52,324 nucleotides of DNA from Gammaproteobacteria bacterium (GCA_028293725.1 JAQGOE010000141.1:1-52324), one strand, 5' to 3'; positions 24,242 through 32,375 are shown, numbered from the stretch's first letter. Program-made: numbers and translations. Notes: generated by a model not told the origin, from the sequence alone.

Positions 24242-27055
24242 TCAACGCTGGGGAATATAGAGGTGGAGTGCCGCATAGAAGAACCGCCCGATGGGATTCA
24301 CGATGGAGGTATCGTAACCGTTCGCCTCGTGCCCTTGGCCCAACGGGCCGGCATAGAAAACGGGTACCTTCGCATAGGTCAGGTCGTTCACGCCCAATGT
24401 CAGTTTCAACGGGGACAGCCAGGAGCCGGACGCGGCGATCCGGGCCAGATCGAGATTGAGCTGGATGTCGTGTGTGACGTACTTGCCGACCTCCACTCCG
24501 CCGGGAATGGTGGGGTCCTGGTACGAACCGGTGTAGTGGACCAGATATGTGGCGCTGAATGCGCCGTAGAGCCAGTTAGCCGCTAACAGTGCGCGGATCT
24601 TCGGCAATCCCGACACGGTCGGCAGCGAGGTTGCCAGGGCCGTGCCGCCCGCATACTGCGTGAACCCGCTACCGGTCTCGTCATTCACTTTGAAAGAATT
24701 GAGGTAGGTCCCGGTCGCGCGGAAATCGAACGACCCGAGGCTCGCGGTGCGAAAACGGTAGTCGAGGTCCAGGTCGGTGCCGTTGACCTGCTGTCCGGCG
24801 GCGTTCATGTACAGAGAGTACAGACCGGGGACGCCGTTCGCCGAGGTGAAGGTGCTGCCGGGTTGGATGCCATCCAGTACGAGTTGTGGCGATGTCTGGA
24901 TGACGATGTTCTTCTGGTTGATGAGCCAGCGATCGAGCTGCAGCGTGAGGCCCGGAGCAGCCGCGGGGGTGAGAACGATTCCGTAGTTGACGTAGGATGC
25001 GGTCTCGGGCTTCAGGTTGCGATTGCCGCCCGTGATGACCGTGTAATCCTGATATTGGCCGGTGGTGGGACTGAGCAAAGCACTGCCGCCGGCGCTCGAG
25101 ACGGGAGCGTCCACCGCCGTCAGGGATGGCGCACGAAAAGAGGTTCCGTAGGATCCGCGCAGCGCCACGGAGTTGGCGAGGGGCTCCCAGCGCACACTGA
25201 CCGTTGGATCGGTTCTCGATCCGACGGCCTGGATGTTCTCGTAGCGTGCGGCGACGTCGATGCCCAGCGAGGCAGCGCCAGGAAAGCTGAATTCGTTACC
25301 GAAAACCGGCAGCTGTCCCTCGACGTAAACCGAGGTGTAGCGGCGTCCTGCGCTGACCGGGGCCACCGTGAAGTCGCTGAAGACACTGGTCAGAATGTCC
25401 TGCGAAGGCTGCACTATGTAGATATCTCTTTGATACTCGGCGCCGGCAGCGATGTTGATGTCGCCCGCCGGTAGTGTGAAGACGGGCGCGTAGGCGTGCG
25501 CATTGACGAGGGCGGCTTCCTCCCAGTCCTGGATGCTGGTCCCGGAAAATACGCCGGCGATCTGTGCAGTGGTGTTGCAGGCATTGCAGAACAGATTGAG
25601 CGCCGCGGCTCCAGGCCGGTTCTCCGCGGCGTACAACCCGGGATTCGTCGGCATGTCGTAGTCGAACGCATTCCCGTAGTTGTAGTAGTACGAGCCGCCG
25701 ACGTCGTAGTGCACGATGCCGAGTGTGCCCTTGAGTCCGAGATTCAGCCGCCAGGCGCTCGTGTCAACGTCATCTATCTGTGGGCCGCCTTCCGGGAACC
25801 CATAGGTCACCGCGGTGATGTCTTGGCCAAATGGGTTCCAGTAGTTACTCGCCGGGATCGGGCTGAGGTTCAACGGTGAATTGACATCACCAAAGCCGTC
25901 CGCGCCGTAAAGGTTCCCTACGGATTCCACCAGGCTGCGCGAGAAATCGAAGTCCGCGTACAGAGTCATGTCATGCGGCAACTTGTAGTCGAACGAGGCG
26001 AACAATGTCCCTTTGCGTTGCGGATTCATGAGAGACCGCTTGTCCTCGTCCAGCCGCGCATCGCAACTCGTCGCGTACGCGTGCGCATTGAGCGCGACGT
26101 AGTCAGCGGGGTTTCTGCTCGAGCCTCCACAGGTGAAGGTCTGTTGATTCAGAACCAACGGACCCGTGCCGTCGGGCAGAATGGTCTGCGCAAGGGACGA
26201 GTAGGAGAACGTTTGGTAGTCGAAGCCGGAGTTGAAGCGGCTCAAATCCGGATTCGCGGACAGCGAGCGCTCTCCCTGTGTCAACCCGGCGCGACCGGAG
26301 TATTCGCCGACAATGAAGAAGTTCATGGCGTCGGTCGACGTACCCCAGCTCGCGGAGAAACGCCGGGTCTGGGCATCGCCCTGACCGCTCTGGCCGTAAT
26401 AGCCGTTGAAGTTGAAGCCATCCGCATTGTGCTTCGTAATGATGTTGACCACGCCCGCAACGGCGTCCGAGCCGTACACGGCGGATGCGCCGCTCTTTAG
26501 AACCTCCACACGCTCGATCGCACCTAACGGGATGAGGTCGATGTTGGCGGGATCTTCGGCCTGAAAGCGGCGGCCGTTGAGGAGAACCAGCGTGTACTGC
26601 GCACCCAAGCCGCGCAAATTCAAGGTCGTGGCGCCGAGCTTGGTGCCATCCGCGCCGCTGCTGCCACCCGTGTTGGTAAAGCTCGACTGTCCGGACAGCA
26701 CGAAATCCGGTTGCGTCTGGAAGAAGCCCTCGAGACTGGCCGCGCCGGACTTTTCAATGGTCTCCGCGGTCGTGACGCTGACAGGCGCGCTCTGATAGGC
26801 CGCCGAATCGACTGACTGAATGCTCGTGCCGGTCACCACGACCGTCGCGGACGGCTCGGTGTCAGCCGCCGTGCTGCTGGCTGTCGTACTCGCCGTATTG
26901 GTCACGGCGCGCGAGGGCGGTGTTTGTTCCTGTGCCGCGGCGAGCTGGGATGCGCCGCTGAGCATAACCGCCAAGCAAAGCGCGCCGACGAGGTGCCGCT
27001 CGCTCGCCGCCGGGGCAGCGGCGTGTCGGGTTACGACGGGCTGGCCTGTGCTCAT
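24242..27055 (-). CDS. TonB-dependent receptor heading the D-amino-acid operon
   Basis: The 937-residue receptor has a long N-terminal signal region (cleavage near residue 41), a Thr/Ser/Ala-rich linker, a TonB-box-like VVVTGTSI at about 72-79, and a plug domain with LNLRGLGAQYTLVLLNGRR. RVEVLKSGASAVYGSDAVAG follows, and the barrel ends in Tyr-Ile-Pro-Gln-Arg. The LRGLG...LVLLNGRR style is common in large Caulobacter/Xanthomonas receptors for peptides or carbohydrates (known in outline). AAGGGG lies 5 bp from the ATG. It leads five genes that overlap or abut to 18481. A 16-bp palindrome (27105-27120) covers its predicted promoter, suggesting repression by the XRE-cupin protein. Confidence 0.92.
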   Translation of the reverse strand: MSTGQPVVTRHAAAPAASERHLVGALCLAVMLSGASQLAAAQEQTPPSRAVTNTASTTASSTAADTEPSATVVVTGTSIQSVDSAAYQSAPVSVTTAETIEKSGAASLEGFFQTQPDFVLSGQSSFTNTGGSSGADGTKLGATTLNLRGLGAQYTLVLLNGRRFQAEDPANIDLIPLGAIERVEVLKSGASAVYGSDAVAGVVNIITKHNADGFNFNGYYGQSGQGDAQTRRFSASWGTSTDAMNFFIVGEYSGRAGLTQGERSLSANPDLSRFNSGFDYQTFSYSSLAQTILPDGTGPLVLNQQTFTCGGSSRNPADYVALNAHAYATSCDARLDEDKRSLMNPQRKGTLFASFDYKLPHDMTLYADFDFSRSLVESVGNLYGADGFGDVNSPLNLSPIPASNYWNPFGQDITAVTYGFPEGGPQIDDVDTSAWRLNLGLKGTLGIVHYDVGGSYYYNYGNAFDYDMPTNPGLYAAENRPGAAALNLFCNACNTTAQIAGVFSGTSIQDWEEAALVNAHAYAPVFTLPAGDINIAAGAEYQRDIYIVQPSQDILTSVFSDFTVAPVSAGRRYTSVYVEGQLPVFGNEFSFPGAASLGIDVAARYENIQAVGSRTDPTVSVRWEPLANSVALRGSYGTSFRAPSLTAVDAPVSSAGGSALLSPTTGQYQDYTVITGGNRNLKPETASYVNYGIVLTPAAAPGLTLQLDRWLINQKNIVIQTSPQLVLDGIQPGSTFTSANGVPGLYSLYMNAAGQQVNGTDLDLDYRFRTASLGSFDFRATGTYLNSFKVNDETGSGFTQYAGGTALATSLPTVSGLPKIRALLAANWLYGAFSATYLVHYTGSYQDPTIPGGVEVGKYVTHDIQLNLDLARIAASGSWLSPLKLTLGVNDLTYAKVPVFYAGPLGQGHEANGYDTSIVNPIGRFFYAALHLYIPQR

Positions 27056-27104
27056 GGGGACCCCTTGTATGTTGATTCTAGTGTCGCGTTATACTGCCAC
27101 CTGA

Positions 27105-27120
27105 TTTGCATATACGCAAT
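27105..27120. promoter_or_regulatory. Operator O1 of the D-amino-acid operon
   Basis: TTTGCATATACGCAAT matches the perfect palindrome at 29147-29162 at 14 of 16 positions. It contains the predicted -10 element of the receptor operon, a position expected for repression. Confidence 0.7.
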
Positions 27121-27138
27121 ATTGATGCTCATTGGCAA
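27109..27138 (-). promoter_or_regulatory. Predicted promoter of the TonB receptor operon
   Basis: On the minus strand, TTGCCA (27138-27133), an 18-bp spacer and TATATG (27114-27109) form a sigma-70-like promoter whose -10 lies inside operator O1. A TATAAC box at 27093-27088 is an alternative -10 without a well-spaced -35. Confidence 0.4.
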
Positions 27139-27226
27139 GTTATCGTACCTATCGCTCGCCCACGGGCGCGGCTGCGCTGGCGTCCGAATAGGGCCTGCAT
27201 GCCCTGAAAACGGGCATTCCCGACGT

Positions 27227-27238
27227 CATTGCGCAATG
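27227..27238. promoter_or_regulatory. Compact palindrome CATTGCGCAATG over the dgcN -35 region
   Basis: This perfect 12-bp palindrome carries the same outer half-sites (ATTGC/GCAAT) as the operator but lacks the six central bases. It overlaps the predicted -35 of dgcN and may be a secondary site for the same regulator or for another protein. Confidence 0.35.
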
Positions 27239-27257
27239 TTGGGGCTTCGGGCACAAT
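27229..27257 (+). promoter_or_regulatory. Predicted dgcN promoter
   Basis: TTGCGC (27229-27234), a 17-bp spacer and CACAAT (27252-27257) form a sigma-70-like promoter. Operator O2 begins at its last -10 base, so a bound protein would cover the transcription start. Confidence 0.4.
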
Positions 27258-27272
27258 TTCCGTATACGCAAT
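27257..27272. promoter_or_regulatory. Operator O2 upstream of dgcN
   Basis: TTTCCGTATACGCAAT matches the perfect palindrome at 29147-29162 at 14 of 16 positions. It lies just downstream of the predicted -10, 60 bp before the dgcN ATG. Confidence 0.7.
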
Positions 27273-27332
27273 AAAGAGCCGACAACCTGCAGCGGAGGCG
27301 CCTGGCGTCCCCGCGCGAGCCGAGAGATCCTG

Positions 27333-28385
27333 ATGCCAACCGTAAGCGCCTCTTCACCCGTGTCCGACCTGGCCGTCCTGGACTTGCCGCGCCCCTACCT
27401 GGTGTTTCTAGGCGAGGACAGTGACTTCGCTTTCGCCAAAACAGCGTTCGGCCTGCGGGATTGGGCACCTGAAGAGTGCGTCGGCGAAATCGCATGTCCC
27501 GGCTCGCATGTCAGCTTGGGACTGCCCGTCCGGTCACCTCGAGAGGCACAGGAGCGCGGCGCGCGAGCTCTCGTGATTGGGGTGGCAAATGTCGGCGGCA
27601 TCATTCGCGACAGCTGGCTCGCGGTGTTGCTCGAAGCCCTGGAGGCAGGTCTCGATGTCATCAGCGGGATGCACGGCAGGCTCGAGGATGTTCCAACACT
27701 GAAAGCGGCGGCGCAGCGCCATGGCCGTCGTCTCATCGATGTGCGCACACCGCCGGCCGGGATTCCAGTGGCTACCGGGTACAAAAGGAGCGGCAAGCGC
27801 CTGCTCACCGTCGGAACGGATTGTGCGTTGGGGAAGAAGTACACCGCCCTGTGCCTGACCCAGGAGTTTCGCAAGCGCGGTGTTACCGCCGACTTCCGGG
27901 CGACCGGGCAGACCGGCATCCTGATCGCCGGGGGCGGCATCCCGATCGACGCCGTAGTCGCGGACTTCGTGGCCGGTGCGGCGGAGATGCTGAGTCCCGA
28001 CGCACCTGCCGATCACTGGGACATCGTAGAGGGACAGGGCTCCCTCTTTCACCCGTCCTACGCTGGTGTATCCCTCGGACTGCTACACGGCACGCAGCCC
28101 GACGTCATCGTGATGTGTCACGCGATCGGACGCGATCGCATCCTGGGACTGGAGGACTACAAAACTCCCGACATCACCGAGGCTATTGAGCTGAATCTGC
28201 TCTTGGCAAGACGGACCAATCCCAACGTGCGTTGCGCGGGAGTCGCGCTGAACACCGCTAAATTGAGCGCATCCGATGCGCACCGTGTCCTGTCTGAGCA
28301 CGCCGCCCAGCTCGGCTTGCCCGTCGCCGATCCGATCCGCGGTGGGTCCGAGTTCGCTCGCCTGGTGAAGGCCTGCCTGGAGTAG
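27333..28385 (+). CDS. dgcN: DUF1611 protein, probable D-glutamate N-acetyltransferase DgcN
   Basis: The 350-residue protein has the DUF1611 layout: an N-terminal Rossmann-like region (about 20-130) and a C-terminal P-loop domain. The nucleotide-binding-like motif is GTDCALGKKYT at 161-171, followed by RATGQTGILIAGGGIPIDAV and GQGSLFHPSYAGVSLGLLHG. Family members named DgcN acetylate D-glutamate, and DgcA then racemises the product to N-acetyl-L-glutamate (known, from memory). The dgcA-like gene in the divergent operon supports this pairing. GAGAG at 27322-27326 supports the ATG at 27333. Operator O2 and a predicted promoter lie upstream, so expression is probably controlled with the receptor operon. 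Confidence 0.88.
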   Translation: MPTVSASSPVSDLAVLDLPRPYLVFLGEDSDFAFAKTAFGLRDWAPEECVGEIACPGSHVSLGLPVRSPREAQERGARALVIGVANVGGIIRDSWLAVLLEALEAGLDVISGMHGRLEDVPTLKAAAQRHGRRLIDVRTPPAGIPVATGYKRSGKRLLTVGTDCALGKKYTALCLTQEFRKRGVTADFRATGQTGILIAGGGIPIDAVVADFVAGAAEMLSPDAPADHWDIVEGQGSLFHPSYAGVSLGLLHGTQPDVIVMCHAIGRDRILGLEDYKTPDITEAIELNLLLARRTNPNVRCAGVALNTAKLSASDAHRVLSEHAAQLGLPVADPIRGGSEFARLVKACLE

Positions 28386-28395
28386 AGGCCAGGAG

Positions 28396-29109
28396 CTAGG
28401 CGGAACGCCGGACTTTGCGTTTCGGCGCGCTAGCGCGCCTTCTACCGGTATCCGCGGGATGCCTGACTGCAGACGCCTCGGGGACTACCCCTTCCAAAGG
28501 CATCGCCTTGCCCGCCACCCGCTCCTCGCTCACATGATGTTGGGGCACGGTGCACATCGACAGCGCACGGCAGGTTTGCGTACCGCGCGCGACATAGCCG
28601 TGCCCCATGCGGCTGTCAAAGTAGATCGACTCCCCGGCCTTGAGGACGAGTGGTGAATAACACTCCGTGTGTAACTCAAGCTCACCCTCCAGCACGTAGA
28701 GAAACTCCTCGCCTTCGTGCCGCATCAAGGGACCGAACTCCTCCAGGGAGCGCGCCCGGTACTCGGACAGGATCGGCGTCATTTGCTTGTTGAGCAAATC
28801 CGTACTGAGATAGCGCAGCGTGTGGTTCGACATCGGTACGGTCTCCCCATCCGCACTCCGATTCACACTCCGCCGCCCCGGCTGCTCCGACGACACCTCC
28901 GCCGGTGCATCGGACAGCAATTGGCTCAGATCGATCGAAAGGCCCTGGCCGAGCCGCAACAGCATGTCATAGGTCGGCGAGATCTGATCGTTCTCGATCC
29001 GAGACAGCGTCGACGGGGGAATACCGGTGCGCCTGGCGACGTCAGCCAAGGTCCATTTATTGCGTTTGCGTAGGCTTTTCAGGGCCGTGCCGGGTCTGGC
29101 GGTCGACAT
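28396..29109 (-). CDS. XRE-family regulator with C-terminal cupin domain
   Basis: From ATG at 29109 the product has 237 residues: an HTH_3 domain (about 10-63, with TLADVARRTGIPPSTLSRIEN) and a cupin domain (about 120-195, with HEGEEFLYVLEGELELH and GESIYFDSRMGHGY), then a basic Arg/Lys-rich tail. XRE-cupin proteins sense small metabolites and control amine or amino-acid catabolic genes (known in outline). An upstream ATG at 29184 is in frame, but that extension would run through a well-formed promoter and the perfect palindrome. I therefore choose 29109. The -10 box TATTAT ends six bases before the ATG, so the mRNA may be leaderless. It is convergent with dgcN (10-bp gap). It is the probable reader of the ATTGCGTATACGCAAT sites (inference). 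Confidence 0.9.
   Translation of the reverse strand: MSTARPGTALKSLRKRNKWTLADVARRTGIPPSTLSRIENDQISPTYDMLLRLGQGLSIDLSQLLSDAPAEVSSEQPGRRSVNRSADGETVPMSNHTLRYLSTDLLNKQMTPILSEYRARSLEEFGPLMRHEGEEFLYVLEGELELHTECYSPLVLKAGESIYFDSRMGHGYVARGTQTCRALSMCTVPQHHVSEERVAGKAMPLEGVVPEASAVRHPADTGRRRASAPKRKVRRSA
28424..28439. terminator. 16-bp GC palindrome downstream of dgcN, weak terminator candidate
   Basis: GGCGCGCTAGCGCGCC is a perfect palindrome 38 bp after the dgcN stop and is followed on the plus strand by TTCT. It could stop dgcN transcription, although it lies inside the 3' end of the convergent regulator gene and the U-tract is poor. Confidence 0.3.
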
Positions 29110-29115
29110 CCCACG

Positions 29116-29144
29116 ATAATACCCTTTGCGCCCGGCAGCGCCAA
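29116..29144 (-). promoter_or_regulatory. Predicted promoter of the XRE-cupin gene
   Basis: On the minus strand, TTGGCG (29144-29139), a 17-bp spacer and TATTAT (29121-29116) form a good sigma-70-like promoter. Operator O3 ends 2 bp upstream of the -35. The expected transcription start falls at or next to the ATG at 29109. Confidence 0.55.
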
Positions 29145-29146
29145 GG

Positions 29147-29162
29147 ATTGCGTATACGCAAT
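29147..29162. promoter_or_regulatory. Operator O3, perfect 16-bp palindrome at the regulator's own promoter
   Basis: ATTGCGTATACGCAAT is a perfect inverted repeat. Sites O1 and O2, 2 kb away, match it at 14 of 16 positions. It sits between the divergent regulator and DUF3830 genes, next to the regulator -35, suggesting autoregulation. Confidence 0.75.
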
Positions 29163-29199
29163 GGAGCGCTCGCGGCCGTGACATTCGGCGCCGAAATTC

Positions 29200-29229
29200 A
29201 TTGCGTATTGAAAATCGCGCTCATAACAT
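29200..29229 (+). promoter_or_regulatory. Operator half-site O4 and predicted DUF3830 promoter
   Basis: ATTGCGTATTGAAAAT at 29200-29215 keeps the left half of the operator (12 of 16 matches). TTGCGT within it, a 17-bp spacer and TAACAT (29224-29229) form a sigma-70-like promoter for the genes at 29259 and 29707. Its centre is 53 bp, about five helical turns, from that of O3, so co-operative binding on one DNA face is possible. Confidence 0.5.
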
Positions 29230-29258
29230 TAAAAAAATCGCGGCGACGAGAATGAAAC

Positions 29259-29690
29259 ATGAGCGGGGCACGGACTGAGAACGATTTGAAGGTCACCATC
29301 GGTCCGTTCCGCTTCGGTGCCCGGTTGCGGCCGGAGCTGGCGCCGCAGAGTTGCGCTTATTTTCGTGCGCTACTCCCTTACCGGCGCCGCATGATCCACG
29401 TGCGCTGGAGCGGCTCGGGGTGTTGGATTCCTCTGGGCTTTGAGAAGCTGAGCTTTCCTTTCGAGAATCCCACCAGCTATCCCGCGCCCGGCGATTTTAT
29501 TTTCTACCCCGGCGGCTACGGCGAGGCGGAGATCCTGCTCGCCTATGGCCCGGTACGCTTCGCTGCCAGCGTCGGCCAGCTCGCGGGAAACCCGTTCCTG
29601 ACCCTGACCGACGGCCTGGATCAATTGCCCGAGCTCGGCCGGCTCGTCTTGTGGGAAGGTGCCCAGGATGCCTGCTTCGAGCTCCCCTGA
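29259..29690 (+). CDS. DUF3830 protein, cyclophilin-like fold
   Basis: The 143-residue protein matches the DUF3830 pattern as I remember it: APQSCAYFRALLPY, then IHVRWSGSGCWIPLG, FENPTSYPAPGDFIFYPGG, and a C-terminal LGRLVLWEGAQD. The fold is cyclophilin-like, but the isomerase active site is not evident. The family occurs beside genes for amino-acid or amide catabolism and its function is not established. It is cytosolic (no signal). A serine hydrolase gene starts 16 bp after its stop, so the two form an operon. The palindromic operators upstream tie it to the D-amino-acid regulon. Confidence 0.83.
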   Translation: MSGARTENDLKVTIGPFRFGARLRPELAPQSCAYFRALLPYRRRMIHVRWSGSGCWIPLGFEKLSFPFENPTSYPAPGDFIFYPGGYGEAEILLAYGPVRFAASVGQLAGNPFLTLTDGLDQLPELGRLVLWEGAQDACFELP

Positions 29691-29706
29691 TTCCATCGGC
29701 AGCCAC

Positions 29707-31305
29707 ATGAACCGGCTGAACCGACGCAGGGCTGTCGCGCTCCTGACCGGCGCCACGGCTTCCGTTGCGCTGTTGGAGAGGCCCCGCGCTGCCGTGGCGG
29801 AGTCGTTACCCGATGAGACTGAGGTCGACGACCTCGTCGGGCGCTTCATGAAGGAGTTCGAGATTCCCGGTGTAGGGATTGCCATCGTGCGACCGAACCG
29901 GCCGGATTTCATCAAGGGATATGGTGTGCGCACGCTTGGGCAAGCCGGGCTCATCGATGCGCATACGCAATTCGCGATCGCCTCGAACACCAAGGCATTC
30001 CTGGCAGCCTGCCTGGCGCTGCTCGTCGACGCGGGCAAGCTGAGCTGGGAAGATCCGGTCGTCCGCTATTTGCCGCAGTTCCAGATGTACGATCCGGCGG
30101 TGACCCGGATGATGACTGTCCGGGATCTGTTGGTTCATCGCAGCGGGCTGCCGCTGGGCGCCGGCGACCTCATGCAATTTCCGCCCGGGGATCACACGCC
30201 GCAGGATCTCCTGCATGCGCTGCGCTATTTCAAGCCGGCTACCGGGTTTCGGGCCGGCTATGCCTACGACAATATCCTGTACATCGTTGCCGGCATGCTG
30301 TTGGAGCAGGTCTCGGGCCTGGCCTGGGATCAGTATCTCAGCACGCGAATATTCGGCCCCCTGGGCATGACCGACGCGGTCCCCAATCCGACGCTGGTGC
30401 GCGGCGCCAATCACACCGGGCGGCATTTACGCCTGGGGCCGCCGGTCATCGGCATGGGTCGGTTGGAAGTGGTTGCGCCCGCGGAATCCGCGATCATCGC
30501 TCCTGCCGGCGGAATCAACGCCAGCATTTCCGACAGCGTAGCGTGGCTGAAGATACAACTCGGACGCGGCGCTCTGCCGGATGGGCGCCGACTCTGGAGC
30601 GCCGCGCAGTCGGCCGAAATGTGGAAACCGCAGACCATCATCTCCAGCGGACCCGGGCCCAGCGCGGACAGGCCACAACGTTCCGTCATTCAGGCCTACG
30701 CGCTCGGTTGGGGTGTGAGCGAGTATCGCCAGCGGCGGATGATCGCGCACGCGGGCGGTGTGATAGGGCAGATTACACGAACCACTCTCTTCCCCGATGA
30801 CGGAATTGGCTACGTCGTTTATTCAAACACCGGCGACGAGGCGCCCATCTCGGGCCTTCGCTACGCACTCGCGGACAAACTGCTGGGGGCACTGGCGTTT
30901 GACTGGGTGAGTGCCACTCAAAGTGACATCACGACGACCCAAGCCGAGGTCACTGCGGCTGTAGGCACGGGAGACTTCCAGCCCCCTCCGGGAGGCCCCT
31001 CGCTGCCACTAGCGGGTTATGCGGGGCGCTATCGTGATCCCTGGTATGGAGATATTGTCGTCACGCGCAGCGGTGAACGGCTATCGATCGACTTCACGCA
31101 CACGCCCGCCTTCAAAAGTGTTCTCGAGCCGTTTGGATCCGATTCGTTCCGCACGCGCTTTCCCCGCGGGACTGGGGAGGACGCCGTGGTTCATTTCGTG
31201 GTCAACAACGGGCGCGTGACGGCAGTGACCCTGAAAGCCCTGTCTCCCCTGGCGGACTTCAGTTTCGATTTTCAGGATCTGGCTTTCGCCCCCATCAAGC
31301 CGTAA
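29707..31305 (+). CDS. Exported serine hydrolase, class C beta-lactamase type, second copy in the cluster
   Basis: The chosen ATG at 29707 gives 532 residues beginning MNRLNRRRAVALLTG, a twin-arginine-like signal. An upstream start at 29659 would lie inside the DUF3830 gene and precede the signal. Active-site motifs are SNTK at 93-96, YDN at 187-189 and HAG in the segment IAHAGGVIG (about 355-365). A C-terminal beta-rich domain (about 430-532) is probable. It shares only the fold with the serine hydrolase at 22507-24237, so the cluster has two different enzymes of this type. A role in releasing D-amino acids or opening cyclic or ester bonds of the imported compound is likely but unproven. Confidence 0.87.
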   Translation: MNRLNRRRAVALLTGATASVALLERPRAAVAESLPDETEVDDLVGRFMKEFEIPGVGIAIVRPNRPDFIKGYGVRTLGQAGLIDAHTQFAIASNTKAFLAACLALLVDAGKLSWEDPVVRYLPQFQMYDPAVTRMMTVRDLLVHRSGLPLGAGDLMQFPPGDHTPQDLLHALRYFKPATGFRAGYAYDNILYIVAGMLLEQVSGLAWDQYLSTRIFGPLGMTDAVPNPTLVRGANHTGRHLRLGPPVIGMGRLEVVAPAESAIIAPAGGINASISDSVAWLKIQLGRGALPDGRRLWSAAQSAEMWKPQTIISSGPGPSADRPQRSVIQAYALGWGVSEYRQRRMIAHAGGVIGQITRTTLFPDDGIGYVVYSNTGDEAPISGLRYALADKLLGALAFDWVSATQSDITTTQAEVTAAVGTGDFQPPPGGPSLPLAGYAGRYRDPWYGDIVVTRSGERLSIDFTHTPAFKSVLEPFGSDSFRTRFPRGTGEDAVVHFVVNNGRVTAVTLKALSPLADFSFDFQDLAFAPIKP

Positions 31306-31326
31306 GCGCGCCAATTCGCTCGAAAC

Positions 31327-32367
31327 TCAGTGGGCGCAGGTATCGGTACGCGGAACGTACGGAGCGATATTCGAGACGAGTTGGTGCCACTCGGGCGCGC
31401 TCAACGCGAGCGAGGCTTTTTCGTTAGCGTAGTAGGCTCGAAGATCCAGGCCATCGGTGTAGTCGGAAGCGAGCAGAAAGCGATTCACGCCGATCTGATG
31501 CACCAGGCTCTCGAGCGCCGCGACGTCGTCAGGTTTCGCGGCGACCTTGCCCTCGTTCGCGAACAGGTCGGGAACCATCGCCAGATCGAAATACAGACGT
31601 CGGGTGCCTCGCGGGTCACGTTGTATCGCTGCAGCAAAAGTGCGTAACGCGGCCAGTTGCCCGGGATCGATGCCACCGCCACCGGCGGCGTGGGCGATCT
31701 GCACGGGCACCTTGCCGGAGCGCGGATAGATCTTCTGCAGAAATATCCTGACGTCGTCGGCCCCATAATCCGGGGACCGTGTTTGCATGTGCATCACGAT
31801 CGCCAGGTGAGCCTCACCCGCCGCCTCGAACACGGCGGCCAGCTGTTCCGCCTGCCGCGGGTCGCGGAAGTCGAACTTGGAGCTGCCGAGATGCAACTTC
31901 AGACCCGCGGCGCCGCCCTGGCGCCCCCAGTAGCGGATCTCATCCAGCGCGTTGGCCGCCGTCGGATTGACGCTGATGAACGGAACGAGCCGCCCGCAAC
32001 TCGCCTGCGCCTGCGCGACAATGAATGTGTTTTCCGCCCGCGTCTGGCCGGCGACATCCGGTCCGGGGTGGGCAAGCTCGGGCGAGGTGAAGAAGTAGCC
32101 GGCAGACAGCAGCACTCCTCGCTTGATTCCGGCAGCATCCAGCGCCCGGATGGCGTCCGCACCCGTCGAGGGCGCATGCGATACCTGTGGTGGACAGCCT
32201 TCGGGGCCCAACGCCTTGCAGATCGTATCCAGGACCTTGGAGGATTCCGGCGAAAAGATGTGCATGTGATGATCGACGATCGGCACCGCATCCTGCGCCG
32301 CCCGAGCCAGAATCGGGGCGGCCACCAGGAGGGAAGCGGCCAACAGCGCCCTAACGATGAAATTCAT
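31327..32367 (-). CDS. Exported Amidohydrolase_2-family metal hydrolase
   Basis: From ATG at 32367 the product has 346 residues and a signal peptide (about 1-24). Metal-site motifs are DHHMH at 32-36, LKLHLGSSKF, VMHMQTR, AHAAGGGG and LASDYTD. Amidohydrolase_2 members hydrolyse or decarboxylate small aromatic or lactone compounds (known in outline); the substrate here is unknown. Longer in-frame starts extend into the receptor gene and precede the signal, so they are rejected. The ATG follows the receptor stop after 8 bp. It is the fourth and last gene of a sigma-FecR-receptor operon, so the enzyme would be induced when the receptor senses its ligand. Confidence 0.88.
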   Translation of the reverse strand: MNFIVRALLAASLLVAAPILARAAQDAVPIVDHHMHIFSPESSKVLDTICKALGPEGCPPQVSHAPSTGADAIRALDAAGIKRGVLLSAGYFFTSPELAHPGPDVAGQTRAENTFIVAQAQASCGRLVPFISVNPTAANALDEIRYWGRQGGAAGLKLHLGSSKFDFRDPRQAEQLAAVFEAAGEAHLAIVMHMQTRSPDYGADDVRIFLQKIYPRSGKVPVQIAHAAGGGGIDPGQLAALRTFAAAIQRDPRGTRRLYFDLAMVPDLFANEGKVAAKPDDVAALESLVHQIGVNRFLLASDYTDGLDLRAYYANEKASLALSAPEWHQLVSNIAPYVPRTDTCAH

Positions 32368-32375
32368 GGCGGCGG

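Noticed and set aside
27199..27217. Small hairpin ATGCCC-N7-GGGCAT between the two divergent promoters
   Set aside because: A six-base stem of this kind is expected by chance in GC-rich DNA and it has no clear position relative to either promoter.
29956..29971. Operator-like 16-mer with 13/16 matches inside the second serine hydrolase gene
   Set aside because: It lies inside conserved coding sequence near the SxxK motif and is explained by codons; no promoter is nearby.
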